From Longimicrobiaceae bacterium (GTDB lineage Bacteria; Gemmatimonadota; Gemmatimonadetes; Longimicrobiales; Longimicrobiaceae): a stretch of 13,992 nucleotides of DNA. The position numbers and the translations under genes were made by a program. Position 1 is the first letter of the stretch, and every line of letters starts with the position of its first letter. This document shows positions 1-6,675 of this stretch, one piece after another. The notes beneath the pieces were generated by a model that worked only from the letters and a program-made list of their open reading frames with translations, was not told the origin of the DNA and ran no database searches. The stretch spans positions 1 to 13,992 of the forward strand of contig JASLAX010000055.1 in the NCBI GenBank assembly GCA_030146875.1, read 5' to 3'.

Positions 1-501
1 CTCCACCGCCCGCATCACGTCCGCCTCGCCCAGCCCGGGCAGGATCTTCAGCTCCTCGCCGCCGATCACGCGCGTGGTGACACCGGCCTCCGTCTCGAAG
101 CGCGCCCGCTCGCGCTCGTCGCGGCGCCCCTGCACCACCACGCCCTCCACCGCCACGCTCCGCTCCGCCAGCCGCAGCTCCACCCGCTCCTCCGCGCCGG
201 CCCGCAGCGTCAGCTCGCGCTCCGCCGGGTCGTAGCCGATGCGGGTGGCGCGCAGGCGGTGGCGCCCGGCGGGAACGGCGGAGAAGCGGAAGGCGCCGGC
301 GGAGTCGGTGGATGCCGTGCGCCGCGCCCCGCTGCGGTCGCGCGCGGAGAGGACGACCGCCGCGCCCGCCACCGGAGACCCGGACGGGGAGAGGACGCGC
401 CCGGAGACGGAGGCGCCCCCCTGCCCCGCCGCGGCGCCGGGAAGGGCGAGGGCCAGCAGCGCGAGGATCGTGCGGAGCAGGGCGTGCGAGGCTCGGGTCA
501 T
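1..501 (-). CDS. TonB-dependent receptor, N-terminal part (cut by window edge)
   Basis: Outer-membrane receptor for active uptake of an unknown ligand, energised by TonB. The frame is open from an ATG at 501 to base 1, giving 167 residues. Residues 1 to about 26 are a signal peptide: positive start (MTRASHALLR), a leucine/alanine core, then an AAAGQ cleavage region. Residues 29 to about 110 match a carboxypeptidase-D regulatory-like beta-sandwich (SVSGRVLSPSGSPVAGA near the start, FRFSAVPAGRHRLRATRIGY later). A VVVQGRR linker follows, and then the start of a plug domain (VIGGEELKILPGLGEADVMR). This order is typical of SusC/FecA-like receptors in Bacteroidota and Gemmatimonadota. The rest of the plug and the beta-barrel lie outside the window. 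An in-frame GTG at 510 is an alternative start, and no clear Shine-Dalgarno is seen for either. It is divergent from the next gene. The ligand cannot be inferred. Confidence 0.85.
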   Translation of the reverse strand, partial: MTRASHALLRTILALLALALPGAAAGQGGASVSGRVLSPSGSPVAGAAVVLSARDRSGARRTASTDSAGAFRFSAVPAGRHRLRATRIGYDPAERELTLRAGAEERVELRLAERSVAVEGVVVQGRRDERERARFETEAGVTTRVIGGEELKILPGLGEADVMRAVE

Positions 502-539
502 GCGTGCCACGATGGGGAGAGGTCGGCCCCGGCGCGGCC

Positions 540-568
540 TTGACGCGCCGCGGGGCGGGGAGGAGATT
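540..568 (+). promoter_or_regulatory. Weak candidate promoter for the 613 gene
   Basis: TTGACG at 540-545 resembles a -35 box, followed after 17 bases by GAGATT at 563-568 as a poor -10. It sits in the 111-base divergent gap between the receptor gene and the 613 gene, at a sensible distance from the start. The -10 matches only half of the sigma-70 consensus, so this is a guess from position and the low-GC patch. Confidence 0.22.
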
Positions 569-612
569 CAGGCGCCGCGCCACCCCGCCCGCGGACCCGC
601 CACGGAGCCGCG

Positions 613-1305
613 ATGAAGGCCGACACCTTCGCCAAGCTGGTCACGTTCGAGACGCTGATCGACGCCGAGGTCGGCTTCTGGCTGGAGCACCATCCCCCGT
701 CCGCGGACCGCTTCCGCGAAGGGATGGTCACCCGGCTGAGCGACCTGGTGGACCAGGTCGACGCCCTGGACGCCGTGGCGGCCGCGCGCGTGTACGACGC
801 GGTGGTCGACTTCCTGACCGAGCTGCCCGACGACGGCGACGACGACGTGGTGGAGACCACCCTGCGCTTCAAGCGCTCCGTGGAGCGGGTGATGGAGCGC
901 GGGATGGACGAGCGGCAGCTCGGGGACCCCGCCACCTGGGCCGTGGTGCTGGACGAGCTGCTCACCACCCTGGCCGGCGAGTACCATGCCGCCGTGCGCC
1001 CCGCGGGCGAGGTGCGCGCCCGCGAGTACGCCCGGGTCCGCGCGCTGCTGGCCCGCGCCCGCGACGCCGCGGAGCGCATGGCGTGGCTGGCGGGGAGCCG
1101 CCGCGGCACCGACCTGCGCGACCCCATGGACCGCCTGGCCTTCGCCGTGGGCGCGCGCCGCCTGAAGCCGTCCGCCATCGACGCCCTGCTCCGCGAGCCG
1201 CTGCGCCTGGCGCGCCGCCACCGCCCCTCCTCCCTCTACCGCATCGGGACCTACGTCGTGGGACAGCTCCTGCGCCGCGGCCCCGGGGAGACGAAGAAGC
1301 CGTGA
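613..1305 (+). CDS. Unrecognised helical protein, first gene of the pyrE unit
   Basis: This 230-residue protein is not one I recognise. It has no signal peptide or membrane segment and looks soluble and almost entirely helical. A very acidic stretch (PDDGDDDVVE) lies near residue 78, and the C-terminal third is rich in arginine. GGAG at 604-607, five bases before the ATG, supports the start. Its stop codon overlaps the GTG of the following gene (GTGA), so the two are probably translationally coupled. That gene overlaps pyrE in the same way. Codon use is strongly GC-biased at third positions, as in its neighbours, which supports real coding. Opposite-strand frames here look like shadows, with arginine/serine-rich, domain-free translations. 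A regulatory or scaffold role is possible but unsupported. Confidence 0.8.
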   Translation: MKADTFAKLVTFETLIDAEVGFWLEHHPPSADRFREGMVTRLSDLVDQVDALDAVAAARVYDAVVDFLTELPDDGDDDVVETTLRFKRSVERVMERGMDERQLGDPATWAVVLDELLTTLAGEYHAAVRPAGEVRAREYARVRALLARARDAAERMAWLAGSRRGTDLRDPMDRLAFAVGARRLKPSAIDALLREPLRLARRHRPSSLYRIGTYVVGQLLRRGPGETKKP

Positions 1306-1619
1306 CCCCCGTACCCGAGCGCCGCCTGGTCTCCATCCGCCGCAGCGTCACCCTGGAGGAGCGCCCCTCCTACGACGCGGCCTGGGGCATCCTGCACGAG
1401 GCCGCCACCGGCCGCGGCGCGCACGCCTGGCGCTTCGCGTCGGCCGACGTGCCCGAGCTGTACCTGGAGTTCCTGGAGTTCGGCCTGGAGGGCGACCTGC
1501 GCGAGGACCCGGTGACGCTCGCCGCCATCCAGACGCTCCACGAGACCTTCGGCGGCCCCTACCCGCCCCCCCGTACCCTGGAGGAGTGGGTGGAGATTCC
1601 CACCGAGGTGCGCCCGTGA
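1302..1619 (+). CDS. Small unrecognised protein coupled to pyrE
   Basis: A 105-residue soluble protein, starting at a GTG that overlaps the stop of the preceding gene and ending in a TGA that overlaps the GTG of pyrE. The start is chosen because upstream sequence in the same frame is arginine/proline-rich shadow translation of the previous gene. After 1302 the composition becomes balanced, with an aromatic and acidic core (PELYLEFLEFGLEGDLRED). The pattern of a basic first strand (RRLVSIRRSVTLEE), a helix, and a second strand is loosely like a compact ferredoxin-like alpha/beta fold. That is inference only, and no catalytic motif is visible. The double 4-base overlap argues for strict co-expression with both neighbours. 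Confidence 0.75.
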   Translation: MTPVPERRLVSIRRSVTLEERPSYDAAWGILHEAATGRGAHAWRFASADVPELYLEFLEFGLEGDLREDPVTLAAIQTLHETFGGPYPPPRTLEEWVEIPTEVRP

Positions 1620-2179
1620 CCGAGCGCGACCGCCTGCTCGCCCTGCTGCTGGAGCGCTCCTTCCGCCTGGGCGACTTCGTCCTGGCCTCCGGCGCGCGCA
1701 GCCGATACTACGTGGACTGCCGCACCACCACCACCCACGCCCAGGGCCAGTACCTGGTCGGCCGTCTGGGCCTGGCCGCGCTGGACGAGGCCGGCCTGCG
1801 CCCCGACGCCCTGGGCGGGCTCACCATGGGCGCCGACCCCGTCTCGTACGCCATCGCCCACGCCTCCTACCTGGCCGAGCGGCCGGTCCACGCCTTCTCG
1901 GTGCGCAAGGAGCCCAAGGCGCACGGCACCGGCAAGCGCGTGGAGGGCTGCTTCGCGCCCGGCCAGCGCGTGGTGGTGGTCGAGGACGTGGTCACCTCCG
2001 GCGGCAGCGCCCTGAAGGCCTGCGAGGCCGTGGCCGCCGAGGGAGGCGAGATCCTGGCCGTCCTCTCGCTGGTGGAGCGAGAGGGCGAGGGCCGCGCCGC
2101 CATCGAGGGCGCCGGCCACCGCCTGGTCTCGCTCTTCCCCGTCTCCGAGCTTCTCGCCCGCGCCGAGGCGGCGTCCTGA
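1616..2179 (+). CDS. pyrE: Orotate phosphoribosyltransferase
   Basis: Cytoplasmic enzyme of de novo pyrimidine synthesis that joins orotate and PRPP to give orotidine 5'-phosphate and pyrophosphate. The 187-residue length is normal for the family. The PRPP-binding motif is clear at residues 119-131 (VVVVEDVVTSGGS). RKEPKAHG at residues 97-104 matches the flexible catalytic loop with its lysines, and GGLTMGADPVSYAIA near residues 67-81 is the conserved core strand and helix. The GTG at 1616 is used because it overlaps the preceding stop (GTGA) and sits at the usual distance from FVLASGARSRYY. No other pyrimidine gene is in the window, so pyrE is separated from the rest of the pathway here. Confidence 0.95.
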   Translation: MTERDRLLALLLERSFRLGDFVLASGARSRYYVDCRTTTTHAQGQYLVGRLGLAALDEAGLRPDALGGLTMGADPVSYAIAHASYLAERPVHAFSVRKEPKAHGTGKRVEGCFAPGQRVVVVEDVVTSGGSALKACEAVAAEGGEILAVLSLVEREGEGRAAIEGAGHRLVSLFPVSELLARAEAAS

Positions 2180-2204
2180 CCGCCTTCGGCGAACGGCGCA
2201 CCCG

Positions 2205-2615
2205 ATGAGCCGCGCGCGCCTCCACCCGGACGACGCGCGCCGCCGCATCCACGCGGTGGCGCGCGTCTGCCTGGCCTTCGTCTTCGCCTGGCACGGCATC
2301 GTCCCCAAGCTCTGGAGGCGCAGCCCCGACGAGCTGATCATGCTCACCGCGTCCGGCATCCCCGACGCCACCGCCGGCCCGCTGCTGACGGCCATCGGCG
2401 TGGCGGAGGTGGTCTGGGCCGTCGCCCTCCTCCTGCTCTGGCGCTCGCGGGGGATCCTGGTGGCGACCGCCGTCGCCATGGCGATCACCCTCGTGGGCGT
2501 CGCCGTCACCTCGCCCCAGTACGTGGCCCACGCGTTCAACCCGCTGACGCTCAACCTCTCCGTCATCGCCCTCTGCGCCGTCGCCTGGCTCTCGGCCGAG
2601 GAGCGGCCGGCCTGA
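2205..2615 (+). CDS. DoxX-like family membrane protein
   Basis: A 136-residue inner-membrane protein with four predicted helices at about residues 18-36, 56-79, 83-102 and 113-130. The first carries the FAWHGIVPKLW signature typical of the DoxX-like family (the DoxX_3 type, often 110-140 residues). Members are poorly characterised; some DoxX relatives are linked to quinone or thiosulfate metabolism and redox stress, but nothing here identifies a substrate. It begins 25 bases after the pyrE stop and may be read with it. No convincing Shine-Dalgarno precedes the ATG. Confidence 0.8.
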   Translation: MSRARLHPDDARRRIHAVARVCLAFVFAWHGIVPKLWRRSPDELIMLTASGIPDATAGPLLTAIGVAEVVWAVALLLLWRSRGILVATAVAMAITLVGVAVTSPQYVAHAFNPLTLNLSVIALCAVAWLSAEERPA

Positions 2616-2653
2616 GCGACCGCCGCCGGCCGGCACCGGGCTGCGTCCGCCGC

Positions 2654-2702
2654 CCGGGGGCGTGAAGCCCCCGGCTGGCTACCACGATCGTCCCTCCGGG
2701 AC
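2654..2702. repeat. Tandem hairpin element, REP-like, possible terminator
   Basis: Two adjacent inverted repeats lie 39 bases after the DoxX stop. The first is an 8-bp perfect stem, CCGGGGGC at 2654-2661 with GCCCCCGG at 2667-2674 and a GTGAA loop. The second is GTCCC at 2690-2694 with GGGAC at 2698-2702. No T-run follows, so it is not a classic intrinsic terminator on the plus strand. The two-hairpin layout in a convergent gap is typical of dispersed REP-type repeats, but genome copy number cannot be seen here. Confidence 0.5.
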
Positions 2703-2749
2703 TCCACCCCGCCGACCTGCCCGCGTCCGCCCCTACGAGACCATCCTGG

Positions 2750-2841
2750 TTCCCTCTCCCACCCGTGGGAGAGGGTGGCGGGCTCTCACCGGAGCCGAGG
2801 CGACCGCACCTCCGCCGCCCGAGCCCGCCGGGTGAGGGCCT
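2750..2841. repeat. REP-like palindromic repeat (CCCTCTCCC / GGGAGAGGG type)
   Basis: A 10-bp perfect stem, CCCTCTCCCA at 2752-2761 with TGGGAGAGGG at 2766-2775 and a CCCG loop, is followed by a CGGGTGAGGGCC tail at about 2829-2840. Translated on the minus strand, such elements give the familiar junk string 'PLP/SP-GEG' seen in many high-GC genomes. A second sequence with the same GGGAGAGG...GGGTGAGGG signature lies at 13896-13935 of this window. It is probably a dispersed intergenic repeat rather than a gene. Confidence 0.55.
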
Positions 2842-2843
2842 CC

Positions 2844-2880
2844 CCGCCCGCCGCCGCGCTGCGGAAGAGGCGGCGGGCGG
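2844..2880 (-). terminator. Strong hairpin just after the TauE-like gene
   Basis: A perfect 12-bp GC stem pairs 2844-2855 (CCGCCCGCCGCC) with 2869-2880 (GGCGGCGGGCGG) around a 13-base loop. It begins one base beyond the stop codon of the minus-strand permease gene. It lacks a U-tract, as is common in very GC-rich genomes, so it may act as a terminator, an mRNA 3'-end stabiliser, or both. Confidence 0.55.
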
Positions 2881-2881
2881 C

Positions 2882-3244
2882 TCACTTCACCGTCGTCCAC
2901 CACATCCGCACCGCCACCAGCCCCAGGAACACGGCGAACGCGCGCTTCAGAGCCACGGGGGAGAGCGACAGCGCCAGCTTGGCCCCGAAGAGCGCCCCCA
3001 CCAGCAGCCCCGCGGCCAGCAGCAGCGACACGGAGACCACCACGTGCCCCTTCTGGTAGTACTGCCACGCGCCCAGGGCGCCCACGGGGAGCAGGAGGGC
3101 GCCCAGCGACGTGCCCGTGGCGGTGGCGGGCTCCATCTTCCCCGCCAGCATCAGCATGGGCACGATCAGCACCCCCCCGCCGATGCCGAAGAGGCCGGAG
3201 AGCACCCCGGCGCACAGGCCGATGGCGAGGTAGACCAGCGTCAT
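2882..3244 (-). CDS. TauE/SafE-type permease, half-length
   Basis: A 120-residue inner-membrane protein of the TSUP (TauE/SafE, DUF81) family, which exports or imports sulfite, sulfoacetate and related anions. It starts with the family's glycine signature (MTLVYLAIGL, then GVLSGLFGIGGGVLIVPML at residues 13-31). ATATGTSLGALLLP follows at about residues 40-53. There are four membrane helices at about residues 2-22, 42-62, 68-92 and 100-117. Classic members are about 250 residues with two such repeats, so this is a single-repeat form; either it works as a dimer or it is a natural short branch. The ATG at 3244 is chosen over earlier in-frame starts because of an excellent Shine-Dalgarno directly upstream and because the family sequence begins there. 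The substrate is unknown. Confidence 0.85.
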   Translation of the reverse strand: MTLVYLAIGLCAGVLSGLFGIGGGVLIVPMLMLAGKMEPATATGTSLGALLLPVGALGAWQYYQKGHVVVSVSLLLAAGLLVGALFGAKLALSLSPVALKRAFAVFLGLVAVRMWWTTVK

Positions 3245-3247
3245 GCG

Positions 3248-3254
3248 TCCTCCC
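3248..3254 (-). promoter_or_regulatory. Shine-Dalgarno deciding the permease start
   Basis: On the minus strand this reads GGGAGGA, three bases before the ATG at 3244. It is among the strongest ribosome-binding sites in the window and fixes the start at 3244 instead of an upstream in-frame ATG at 3361, whose extra sequence is proline/arginine-rich and non-homologous. Confidence 0.75.
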
Positions 3255-3312
3255 GGTGTGGTGTGGGTCGGGGGCCCCGGCGGCCCGGGTACCCCGCGGT
3301 GCAGGGGACGAC

Positions 3313-3364
3313 AACATAGCGAGCGGGCGCGCACCTTGCTCGCCGCCGCGGGCGGACCCATGTT
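3313..3364. promoter_or_regulatory. Divergent promoter region, weak candidate boxes
   Basis: The 149-base gap between the divergent permease and peptidase genes should hold both promoters. The only AT-richer patches are AACATA at 3313-3318 (TATGTT on the minus strand, four of six matches to a -10) and CATGTT at 3359-3364 on the plus strand. The latter has TTGCTC at 3336-3341 as a poor -35, 17 bases upstream. The distances to the two starts are plausible, but the boxes are weak. Confidence 0.22.
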
Positions 3365-3393
3365 GCGGGCCGACCCCCACCGGAGAGACCCCG

Positions 3394-5166
3394 ATGATCG
3401 CAGCCCTGGCCGTCCTCCTGGCCGCCGCCCCCGCGCCCGACACCGGCCGCTTCCAGCAGGGCGTGGACTACCGGATCGAGGCCCGCCTGGACGAGAGCAC
3501 CCACGTCCTGACCGGCCGCGCGCGCATGCGGTACACCAACCGCTCCGGCCGCGCGCTGGACTCGCTGTACCTGCACCAGCACCTCAACGCCTTCCGCCCC
3601 AACAGCGTGTTCGCCCGGCGCGAGGCGCAGCTCGGACAGCGGCGCTTCCAGACCATCGGCGCGGACGACCACGCCTTCGAGCGCCTCCGCGCCGTCTCGG
3701 TGGACGGGCGCGAGGTCCGGCCGGCCTACCCCGTCTCCCCCGACTCCACCGTGGTCGCCATTCCGCTGGGGCAGCGGCTCGCCCCGGGCGCCAGCGTCAC
3801 GGTGACCATGGACTGGGACGCGCGGCTGGCGACGGTCCCGCGGCGGCAGGGGCGGCGGGGGCGCCACTACGACTGGGCGCACTGGTACCCGCGCATCGCG
3901 GTGCTCGACAGCGCCGGGTGGCAGTGGAACCCGCTGCACCCGCAGGGCGAGTTCTACGGCGAGTTCGCCTCGTACGACGTCACGCTGGACCTGACCGCCG
4001 ACCAGGTGGTGGGCGCGACCGGCGTCGCCGTCGAGGGGAACGCCGGCTTCGAGCCCACCGCCCACGAGAAGGCCGCCTACCCCGCCCGCCCCGCGGACCC
4101 GCTCGGGCTGCTGACCGGCGACGCGGGAGAGGGCCGCAAGCGCGTGCGCTGGCGCGCCGACGACGTGATGCACTTCGCCTGGAGCGCCGACCCGCGCTAC
4201 CGGCACGACGGGGTGGACCGCTTCAGCATGAGCGACGCGGGCGGCGACGCCTCCACGCTCCCCGGCATCCACGTGCTGTACGTGGAGGGCGACACCGGGT
4301 GGGCCGGCACCGTCGCGCGGCGCACGCACGCCTCCCTGGGCTGGCTGCAGGGGAAGTTCGGCCCCTATCCCTGGCCGCAGCTCACCATCGTGCACCGGCT
4401 GGAGAGCGGGGGCACCGAGTTCCCCATGCTGGTGATGAACGGCAGCGCGTCCGAGGGGCTGATCGTGCACGAGGTCACGCACCAGTGGCTGCACGGCATC
4501 ATGGCGAACAACGAGTGGCGCCACGGCTGGCTGGACGAGGGCTTCACCTCGTTCATGACCAACTGGTGGTTCGAGGAGAAGGGGGAGAAGACCGTCTGGA
4601 GGAGGACGATGGAGGCCATCGCCGCCTCCGACCGCGCCGGCCGGCTGGAGCCCATCGCCCTGCCCGGCCACGCGTTCTCGACCTCCGCCGTGTACGGCGG
4701 CATGACGTACACCCGCGCCTCCGTGGTCTTCCGGATGCTGCGGGAGATGCTGGGCGAGGAAACCTTCACGCGCGGCCTGCGCCTGTACTACCGGCAGAAC
4801 CGGCTGCGCCACGTGTCGCCGGAGGACTTCCGCGGCGCCATGGAGCAGGCCAGCGGGCGCGACCTGAAGTGGTTCTTCGACCAATGGATCACGCGCACCG
4901 ACCGGCTGGACTACGGCATCGCCCGCGTCTCCTCCGTTCCCGCGGGACGGGGACGGTGGAGGACCACGGTGGAGGTGCTGCGCACCGGCGAGGCGTGGAT
5001 GCCGCTCACCCTGCGCGTGGGCGACCAGACGCGCACCCTGGACTCGCGCGACCGCCGGCAGTGGGTCACGGTGACCACCGCCAGCAAGCCGGTGGAGGTG
5101 GTGCTGGACCCCGACCTGGTCCTGCTGGACATGGACCTGAGCAACAACCGGGCGGGCGTGCCGTGA
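3394..5166 (+). CDS. M1 family zinc metallopeptidase (aminopeptidase-like), exported
   Basis: A 590-residue peptidase that removes N-terminal residues from peptides, probably outside the cytoplasm. Residues 1 to about 16 form a short signal peptide (MIAALAVLLAAAPAP). A beta-rich N-terminal domain (about 20-240) precedes the catalytic domain. The zinc site is HEVTH at 359-363 with Glu382 after 18 residues (HEXXH-X18-E: ligands H359, H363, E382; general base E360). GTEFPM at 340-345 replaces the usual GxMEN substrate motif, as in several bacterial M1 branches. Tyr439 in MTYTRASVVFRML fits the catalytic tyrosine. A C-terminal beta domain follows, with no ARM-repeat domain seen. The ATG at 3394 has a weak GGAGAG upstream and begins the signal peptide; earlier in-frame codons add non-homologous sequence. 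Its stop overlaps the GTG of crcB. Confidence 0.9.
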   Translation: MIAALAVLLAAAPAPDTGRFQQGVDYRIEARLDESTHVLTGRARMRYTNRSGRALDSLYLHQHLNAFRPNSVFARREAQLGQRRFQTIGADDHAFERLRAVSVDGREVRPAYPVSPDSTVVAIPLGQRLAPGASVTVTMDWDARLATVPRRQGRRGRHYDWAHWYPRIAVLDSAGWQWNPLHPQGEFYGEFASYDVTLDLTADQVVGATGVAVEGNAGFEPTAHEKAAYPARPADPLGLLTGDAGEGRKRVRWRADDVMHFAWSADPRYRHDGVDRFSMSDAGGDASTLPGIHVLYVEGDTGWAGTVARRTHASLGWLQGKFGPYPWPQLTIVHRLESGGTEFPMLVMNGSASEGLIVHEVTHQWLHGIMANNEWRHGWLDEGFTSFMTNWWFEEKGEKTVWRRTMEAIAASDRAGRLEPIALPGHAFSTSAVYGGMTYTRASVVFRMLREMLGEETFTRGLRLYYRQNRLRHVSPEDFRGAMEQASGRDLKWFFDQWITRTDRLDYGIARVSSVPAGRGRWRTTVEVLRTGEAWMPLTLRVGDQTRTLDSRDRRQWVTVTTASKPVEVVLDPDLVLLDMDLSNNRAGVP

Positions 5167-5534
5167 CCTGGGCCTGGGTGGCGGCGGGCGGAGCCGCGGG
5201 CTCCGTCTGCCGCTTCACCCTGGGCGGGTGGGTCGCGCGGCGGGCGGGCGACGGCTTCCCCTGGGGCACCCTGGCCGTGAACGTCGCCGGGTCGCTGCTC
5301 CTGGGGATCCTGCTGGCCGCGCTCCCCGAGGCGGAGGCGGACCCCCTCCCCCGCGCCCTGCTCGCCGTGGGCTTCTGCGGCGGCTTCACCACCTTCAGCA
5401 CCTTCTCGTACGAGGCGGTCGCGCTCGCCGGCTCGCGCGCGTGGGGCGCGGCGCTGGCGTACGTGGGAGCCAGCGTGGTCGCCTCCCTCACCGCCGTCGC
5501 GCTGGGCCTCTGGGTCGGCACGCGCGCGCGGTGA
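5163..5534 (+). CDS. crcB: Fluoride channel CrcB/FluC
   Basis: An inner-membrane fluoride exporter that protects the cytoplasm from fluoride; it works as a dual-topology dimer. The 123 residues contain four helices. Family marks are GGAAGSVCRF (residues 9-18), GTLAVNVAGSLLLG (35-48, with Asn40) and GFCGGFTTFSTFSYE (70-84, holding the phenylalanines of the ion track and the central sodium-site region). The GTG at 5163 overlaps the stop of the peptidase gene, and the stop overlaps the GTG of the aminotransferase gene, so there is no room for its own promoter or fluoride riboswitch. A single copy is enough for a homodimer. Confidence 0.93.
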   Translation: MTWAWVAAGGAAGSVCRFTLGGWVARRAGDGFPWGTLAVNVAGSLLLGILLAALPEAEADPLPRALLAVGFCGGFTTFSTFSYEAVALAGSRAWGAALAYVGASVVASLTAVALGLWVGTRAR

Positions 5535-6655
5535 GGCTCCCGGAGTTCGCGCTGGAGCGCTTCTTCGCGCGGTGGGAGTTCGCGGCGCCGCTCCTCCTCT
5601 GCGCCTCCGACGTGGAGGGGTGGGCGATGTCCGACCTCCTGGCCCTGGCGGACGACGAGGCGCGGGCCATGTGGGAAGGGCTGACCCTGGGCTACACCGA
5701 GGCGCCCGGCCACCCGCTCCTGCGGGCGGAGATCGCCGCCCTCTACCCCGGGCTGTCGGCGGAGGACGTGCTGGTCTTCTCCGGGGCCGAGGAGGCGATC
5801 TTCACCTTCATGAACGTCGCCCTGGGCCCCGGCGACCGCGCCGTCGCCGCGTGGCCGGCGTACCAGTCGCTGCACGAGGTCGCCCGCTCGGCCGGGGCGG
5901 AGGTCGCCCTCCTCCCGCTGGCGCACGAGGAGGGCTGGCGCCTCGATCCCGACCGCCTGCGCGACGCGCTCCGCCCCGGGGCGCGCGTGCTCGCCGTCAA
6001 CGTCCCGCACAACCCGACCGGCGCCCTCCCCGACCCGGAGACGTGGAGCGCGGTCGTCGCCGCGGCGCGCCGGACGGGCGCGTGGCTCTTCTCCGACGAG
6101 GTGTACCGCGGCCTGGAGCCGGAGGGCACGCCCGCGCTCCCGCCCGCCGCCTGCGTCTACGAGCGCGGCGTGTCGCTGGGGGTGATGTCCAAGTCGTTCG
6201 CCCTGGCCGGGCTGCGCATCGGGTGGATCGCCACCCGCGACCGGGAGCTGCTCGCGCGCCTCGCCGCCTTCAAGGACTACCTCACCATCTGCTCCAGCGC
6301 CCCGGCGGAGGTCCTCTCCATCGTCGCCCTGCGCGCGAAGGACGCGGTGCTGGCGCGCTCGCGGGCCATCGTCGCGGAGAACCTGCCGCGGGTCGACGCC
6401 CTGATGCGGCGGCGGGCGGACGTGCTGGAGTGGGTGCGGCCGGCGGCGGGGAGCGTCGGCTTCCCCCGCTTCCGGAGGGCCGTGGACGTGGAACGGGTGA
6501 CGGCGGAACTCGTGGAGCGCGCGGGTGTCCTGATCCTTCCGGGAACCCTGTTCGGCCACGCGGGGGCGCACTTCCGCCTGGGCTTCGGCCGGCGCACGCT
6601 CCCCCAGGCCCTCTCCCGCTTCGAGCAGTTCCTGCAGGAGCGCTTCCCCGCCTGA
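5531..6655 (+). CDS. PLP-dependent aminotransferase, class I/II
   Basis: A 374-residue cytoplasmic fold-type I enzyme that moves an amino group between an amino acid and a 2-oxo acid. Visible active-site residues are Asn161 in HNPTG, Asp189 and Tyr192 in SDEVYRGL, Lys221 in MSKSFALAGLRIGW (the PLP Schiff-base lysine) and Arg349 in FRLGFG, which would bind the substrate carboxylate. The start of the PLP-phosphate binding region is FSGAEEAIFTFM near residue 80. The GTG at 5531 overlaps the crcB stop. The N-terminus (LPEFALERFFARWEF) resembles uncharacterised aspartate/tyrosine-aminotransferase-like proteins of about 370 residues. The substrate cannot be set from sequence. Confidence 0.9.
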   Translation: MRLPEFALERFFARWEFAAPLLLCASDVEGWAMSDLLALADDEARAMWEGLTLGYTEAPGHPLLRAEIAALYPGLSAEDVLVFSGAEEAIFTFMNVALGPGDRAVAAWPAYQSLHEVARSAGAEVALLPLAHEEGWRLDPDRLRDALRPGARVLAVNVPHNPTGALPDPETWSAVVAAARRTGAWLFSDEVYRGLEPEGTPALPPAACVYERGVSLGVMSKSFALAGLRIGWIATRDRELLARLAAFKDYLTICSSAPAEVLSIVALRAKDAVLARSRAIVAENLPRVDALMRRRADVLEWVRPAAGSVGFPRFRRAVDVERVTAELVERAGVLILPGTLFGHAGAHFRLGFGRRTLPQALSRFEQFLQERFPA

Positions 6656-6675
6656 CCCCTGCCCCGCGAGACCGC

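Noticed and set aside
502..612. Extra small gene in the gap before 613
   Set aside because: No frame has a start, a ribosome-binding site and protein-like composition; it looks like a divergent promoter region.
3241..4884. A 547-codon open frame on the minus strand
   Set aside because: It is opposite the M1 peptidase gene, with valine/glycine/histidine-rich low-complexity translation typical of shadow frames in high-GC DNA.
5100..5162. Fluoride riboswitch upstream of crcB
   Set aside because: This stretch is the coding 3' end of the peptidase gene, the start codon overlaps its stop, and no fluoride-riboswitch pattern was recognised.
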